Part shown: positions 59,401 to 64,000 of the stretch, piece by piece
Layout of the letters: each line of letters opens with the position of its first letter
Numbering within the stretch: the stretch's first letter is position 1
Source: Acorus gramineus
Taxonomy: Eukaryota; Streptophyta; Magnoliopsida; Acorales; Acoraceae
Direction: 5' to 3'
Length of the DNA: 64,000 nt
NCBI GenBank assembly: GCA_030737835.1
Contig: JAUJYN010000017.1
Coordinates: 1,116,001-1,180,000, forward strand
Made by a program: the position numbers and the translations under genes
The notes under the pieces: generated by a model
Seen by the model: the letters and a program-made list of their open reading frames with translations, nothing else
What the model was told of the DNA's origin: nothing
The model's database searches: none

Positions 59401-62117
59401 TTAATGTGATTTACAAAGCCAATCTCACCAATAAACAGTATGAGACTAAGCATAAAGGCAAATTAAATTTAATAGAAAAACTGTGAGGATCATACCATAT
59501 TTCATGACACATATATGCTATCTGAACACACAAAAAGTTAGCAAATAATTTTGAATTAACTCACCCAAAAGCATATGTTAATTAATCCAGATATTCAGAA
59601 CAAGAACCACCAATAAATTGACTGCTACACAATCGTCAAAAAGAACTCATTACAAACCTACCTTGATGGATGCATGGATGGCAGAAACAGAAGTTACACT
59701 CCCTGTGTTCCCATTTGACAAGACCCCGGAATTCACATTTGAAGTGCCAAACTGTATCCCCATGTTTTGAATGTATGACGATGGTTCATCGGAATTCACA
59801 TGGGTTATTTGTGAATTCTCAGTACTTGTTCCATTCTTTTCTCTCATCTCAGCCAACTCTAGTTGAAGTTGTTGTATTGTCTGGACATAACGCTGCTCCA
59901 TTTCTGCATACTGACATCAACAAATACAAAAGTTTTGAGTATATAGAAATAAACAAACTCACATGCAGAACTGAAAAGGCAAAAAGAGCTAACTGAATCC
60001 CAAGGTACTAAACTAGAAAATTAAATTCCAAACCCAACTTTCAAAAGCGGACAGAATACAAGGGTGGAAGCTAAGGGCAAAACTATGACAACCTGTCGCT
60101 GGGAGTTAAACCAAAAAAGGTTAAATTGCTCAACGTGATCTCTCAACTCAGTTTGCAAAGACTGATTCACCGCATTCAATTCCTGAACACGTGAAACCCA
60201 AGCTTGTGCCTCCCTCAATTGTTCGTCCTTATAAATGATAGCTTCTTGAGCAACCCTACGCTGAAAGACAGAATGATATCGAGCATGTCAAGTTTTTCAC
60301 TGGGAAAATTCAAGACAAGAAATAAGAACATCATTCAAACAGGATTCAAGATGAAAGAATAGCATCATTGTTCATTGATAAATGTTGGAAGCATAGTGGT
60401 CCAGGTTACGCCTAGGCGAGTAGCCTTTATACACACCTAGGCATCGCCTGGCCCATCTAGGCCTAATAAATGGATCAGGTAAGCACTTAATAGACTTGAT
60501 CGATTTATTATGAATGGTTGAAACAATGAATATATAATATTCAATCAGTCAAGAGAAATATAAACACCTAACCTAATGGTTTGGATAGCTACTGAGGAAG
60601 TTCATGCTTTAATTAGTAGCATGACAATGTAGTTTTTTGTTGGTATTGGTTTGGAAGTTCAGATATTTTCCACGTTGTAATTTTTTGTTGATTGGTGGCT
60701 TTGGAACTATGGATTTTGATTGTCACATAACTTGTCCTTTTTCTTTTGTTGTTTTATTTTCAATTAAATTTTAATATCATATTAGTTTATTAGCTTACAT
60801 TTAACCAAGTAGAACATGTTTATGAATTTTGATAATCATGTGATTCTTAGTGAATTATGATAACCATATAAATATAGAATTTTCTATCTCAGATTCACTT
60901 GTACAAAAATGGAATGCATGAATAATTAGAGAACTAATATCAATATGATCACTGGCTTAAAAAATACATATGTGAAATTAAGCATTGCCTAGATGCGTGT
61001 GCACATGACCAACATCTAGGCTCGCTTGTCCGGCCAGACAACTGTGGTTAAAAGAAAAAATATGCAGCTGTCCACATATACAAAACTTAAACAGGATAAC
61101 AAAAATGAAAAAGTATAAAGGGGAAACAAGCTTTTCACAAAGATATCGAATGTTGAATACAATGCAAAGGTATATGACACTGGAACACACTGCATTTGTA
61201 TTCAGTCACAAGAGATACAAGAAACAAACAATCTTCCAAGTCTTTTCTCTCATCCATGAAAATAGCCCCACAGAATTGTCTAAAAGAGAAACAAATAAAT
61301 TTAAGCACAAAACCAATGTATCTCTGCACAAACCCACTTAAGTTACTAGAGCAATTCAAAAGTTAAGGGCCATCCAAAATCAGAAAAATAATGGAATGGC
61401 TGGGTTTTTGTATTTCATCAAGATCAAGAACAAAACAATCTTATGGCCTCCTCTGGTTCAAGGTTTCCAGTTCACCGCGTTAACACTTCCATTAGCTTTC
61501 TCATTTGCTGATCATCTTTTTTTTTCTTTTTTTTTTTGAAAATTGGTGCCCCCTGTGCAAATTTAGCATGGTGGGCTTGGATCTCCTAACCTCCTATACG
61601 GAGACGGGGTGCAAACCAGCTAACCATAGCTCATCTGTTGATCATCTTACATGGCCAATCGTATTGAATAACGATGATCCCAAATATCATAGATTTCCTC
61701 AAGCGTATCAGATAACCCAGCCACATGGCCCCCTTGTTTCTTGGAAATCCAAGCCACCACTAGTTAGGAGTCTCCTTATGAGCAGACTTTCTGTGTTGCA
61801 TTCTGCTGTTAAGATATAAGCTTGATGCTGTGAAGTAAGGGCCTGAATACAGGTTCTGTAGAGTCCATTAAAATGCAAACTTCAATTTATAAGATTTTTA
61901 ATCATCCCTCTATTCCGCTTCAAGTTCACGAATACCGAAGTTCATAACCCCAATCAAGCTTTTTTCAATATACTTACTTAATGTCAAAACAAATATATAT
62001 AATATAATTGTACAATAGATAATTTTCATACTGCTAAGTTCATCCAATCACCATTTCTTTAACACGTATTGAGACAGTACCTGATATTTAGTTTCCAGAA
62101 CATTCATCTCAACATCA
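56470..62117 (-). CDS. Conserved plant coiled-coil protein with C-terminal LOTUS/winged-helix-like region (DUF7725-type)
   Basis: Exons on the minus strand are 62117-62081 (tentative), 60260-60093, 59910-59662, 58537-58334, 58238-58035, 57965-57840, 57703-57398, 57304-57206, 57121-56616 and 56503-56470 (TAG). The nine firm exons give 1896 bp in one phase-consistent frame. The N-terminal part is coiled coil (YKDEQLREAQAWVSRVQELN, QTIQQLQLELAEMREKNG). The middle is Gln/Ser/Pro-rich and disordered-looking (PLHPFMMHQQGLQQSV). A compact region follows with SLLACIVRAIPSGLSGQIK, LPNRLGKMLSPLHWHDYKKK, YGKLDDFVAQHPE and LFVIEGDFIHLREGAQ, resembling a LOTUS/winged-helix fold (inference). An Ala-rich and basic tail follows. 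Function is unknown to me. Relatives I recall have a longer N-terminal coiled coil. A possible ATG lies at 62107, so the true 5' end is unresolved. Confidence 0.8.
58565..58582. repeat. (GA)n microsatellite in an intron
   Basis: About nine GA units within the 1.1-kb intron upstream of exon 58537-58334 of the coiled-coil gene. Confidence 0.9.
60385..61045. repeat. Possible MITE with GCCTAGGCG-type ends
   Basis: The left side has GGTCCAGGTTACGCCTAGGC and CCTAGGCATCGCCTGGCCCA. The right side has GCATTGCCTAGATGCG, ACATCTAGGCTCGC and TTGTCCGGCC. The two ends are partly inverted relative to each other around an AT-rich middle, inside the large first intron of the coiled-coil gene. Boundaries and target duplication are not clear. 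Confidence 0.3.
61535..61640. repeat. Possible SINE-like short element beside a T-run
   Basis: After a T-rich run (61518-61537) comes GGTGCCCCCTGTG, then TTGGATCTCCTAACCTCCT and GGGGTGCAAACCAGC, similar in order to 43803-43875. The B-box-like core is weak. Located in an intron of the coiled-coil gene. Confidence 0.3.
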
Positions 62118-62849
62118 CTACAGAATCCTCATGCTTTCCTTAGCCGTAGTCAGGAAATATGGAGAAAACTTACTGTGATTGGAGAAAAAGAGCATCATTT
62201 AAAAATTTTGACAGATGTGGATTGGTTTGCAAATTCAAAAAGAAGAAAGATAGGAGCAAAGATGGAAGAAAAAAAAGCCCATCATATAATGCAGTGCGTT
62301 GGACAATCTGGTTGACAAGAAATTAACATATGTTTAAGCGAAAGTTAGCTTAAGTTGACAACACCTGGGATGGCATTCTATTTAACTTAAGTAAGGAGTG
62401 CAAAATTAAGCTGTTATTGTAAGACTGAATGGAATTGATGGGAGACGGCACTCAGGTGGAATAACCCATGGTAATGATGTAAAGAACTGGGGCATTTGTG
62501 TTGTTTCATTTTCAACTATTTTTACCTGATATTTTCGTTTTAATTGGTGGGAGAGGGCATTCAGGTGGAAAACAAATGAAACTCGATGGAGAAACAATGA
62601 AAAATTAAAGCAAAAAAACCAGAAAATCACATTACGTGAAAAACCCTCAATAGAAATAGAAAAACTAGGGGCAAAAACAACGAGAAGAAGTCTACTATAC
62701 TGTGAACATGATGACAATCTCTCCAAAATTCTCAAATCCCAAACTTAGATATCAACAAAGATCTCGCACAAAAAAATCCTAGAAAACCCTCTCTAAAAAC
62801 CTCTCAAAAGTACATAAGAACCCTAACTCATTAGGCTGATATCTACGGT

Positions 62850-63232
62850 TAGGGCTGGTAAACGAACCAAGCTGCTCGGGCTCAGCTCGGTTTGAGCACG
62901 TTCAAGCTCGTTCAATTAGACAAATGAGCGAGCTTGAACAATTTTTAAAGCTCGGTTAGGTTCGGGACCTTGATCGAGCTTCATTTTGTGTTCAAATTCG
63001 ACTTGTTATGCTATAAAAAACTTAGTTGAAACTTAATTAAACTCCTCTATAAAATCAGAACATTAAATTAATACAAAGCTATACTCGTTTAGGCTCATGA
63101 ACTTGGCTTATTTAAGCTAAAATTTTGTTTTCAATCCTTAAAAACCCTAAAATGAATAAGAACGCAGGCTCGTTGAGGCTCGTGAGCTCAGCTTGGCTCG
63201 GTTTGACTCGTTCGGCTCGCTTTCCAACCCTA
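62850..63232. mobile_element. hAT-like MITE, second copy of the AACGAGCC family
   Basis: The left end is TAGGGCTGGTAAACGAACCA and the right end, reverse-complemented, is TAGGGTTGGAAAGCGAGCCG. They are flanked by TCTACGGT (62842-62849) and TCTATGGT (63233-63240), a 7/8-matching 8-bp target duplication, which is the hAT signature. The interior shares CAATTAGACAAATGAGC and AGCTCGG phrases with 50365-50890. No coding capacity. Confidence 0.85.
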
Positions 63233-64000
63233 TCTATGGTTGAATTCACAATAAACAATTAACTGAAATGCCCTTCTCCATCGAATCCAAACGACGAGAT
63301 CCTTTGGGAGAAGGATCTCCTTCTACTATTATGGGTTCTCTTTGGTTTTGGAGGTGATGTGAGTGGTTTTGTGGGGTTTCACCCCCATTTTTTCAGTTCT
63401 TTCTTTCTTCATCTTCTCCCTTCACTTTTAATGAGATCCCTTGTCTCCTTCTATCCGGGGGTTTCTTTTAATAAGAGTCTCCTATCCTTTCCTCCAAAAA
63501 CAATTAACTGAAATGCCATTCTCCATTGAACCCAAACGAAGAGTGATTTCCTTGTTTACTTTTATGTTCACGATGGTCGCACAGGTCATTTTTTACGGTC
63601 GTGAGCGCTGAAATTCAAAACACTTGACAAATTGTATTATGAAAAAACTGTCAATTATAACTTGATTCGAGGGACCGTGTCTCAATGTATCATCAGATGA
63701 TCAATACAACAGAATTCGGTGGATATAGTAACAAAACCTATTCCTATGATCAAGTTCAACCATTTCTTCAACTTGGTGGGTATACATTGCATTTGAGTGT
63801 CCTTTGGGGTTTTCGTAGATAAGATTGGCAAGAATTTAGGATTTACTAAATTCAAGGCATGGTGAAGATTTCTTAGTGCCTCTGAACTTCAGGCTCACAA
63901 AAAAAGGAAACACCCAGGTTTGACAAGAGATACTGGCGTGGTGTTTCTTGATCCTAGGTAGAATTCTCTTCTACTGGGATGAGGCTTTTCTGATGCTTTT
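63233..64000. other. Gene-free window end with a spaced direct repeat
   Basis: CAATTAACTGAAATGCCCTT...CCAAACGACGAG at about 63257-63299 recurs as CAATTAACTGAAATGCCATT...CCAAACGAAGAG at about 63501-63543. The spacing is 244 bp, with a T/C-rich segment between. The rest is AT-rich with no supportable gene. It may belong to the upstream region of the coiled-coil gene. Confidence 0.45.

Noticed and set aside
63257-63543. Spaced direct repeat as a long target-site duplication of an inserted element
   Set aside because: The repeats are about 45 bp, too long for any known target duplication, and the 200 bp between them have no inverted or terminal repeats. A local tandem duplication is simpler.

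Overview
The window is nuclear DNA of a eudicot plant. It has GT-AG introns, a plastid fibrillin gene, a plant coiled-coil gene, and plant-specific LTR lineages (Tekay and Athila of Ty3/gypsy, and a Ty1/copia element). It also carries MULE, hAT-like and PIF/Harbinger-like DNA elements and an L1-like LINE. No species can be named from sequence alone. About three quarters of the window is transposon-derived.

Layout. 1-1218: end of a Tekay-type LTR on the plus strand. 1308-5553: MULE remains, namely a PB1-like transposase fragment, a 2.4-kb TIR element carrying a GRF zinc-finger gene, and a foldback MITE. 5741-44655: a tandem segmental duplication of the 3' half of a plastid-lipid-associated protein (fibrillin) gene. 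Copy A (5741-37203) is broken up by a copia element (6468-23033), which itself holds a complete-length Tekay element (8159-19220), and by an Athila element (25991-36420). Copy B (40128-44655) has none of these insertions and preserves both pre-insertion sites. Between the copies lies a 2.9-kb repeat-rich filler (37204-40127) with an array of 107-bp units and a 397-bp tandem duplication.

Host genes. The complete fibrillin gene (PAP10/FBN8-like, minus strand, seven exons, 270 codons plus stop, all phases consistent) runs 45301-41171 and uses copy B for exons 4-7. Copy A repeats only exons 4-7, still open and correctly spliced on paper, with no exons 1-3. At the right end, 56470-62117 holds a minus-strand multi-exon gene for a conserved plant coiled-coil protein with a C-terminal LOTUS/winged-helix-like region. 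Its 5' end is unresolved.

49020-56190 is a nest built on an L1-like LINE (plus strand). It is interrupted by an hAT-like MITE, a PIF/Harbinger-like element carrying a truncated JINGUBANG-type WD40 gene copy, and a solo LTR. The Harbinger insertion splits the LINE endonuclease IQETK motif exactly, with a TAA target duplication.

The most informative signal is the duplicated fibrillin segment. One copy is empty and the other has nested insertions, yet by eye the copies differ less than the two LTRs of the Athila element do. This points to exchange between haplotypes, gene conversion, or a haplotype-collapse problem in the assembly.
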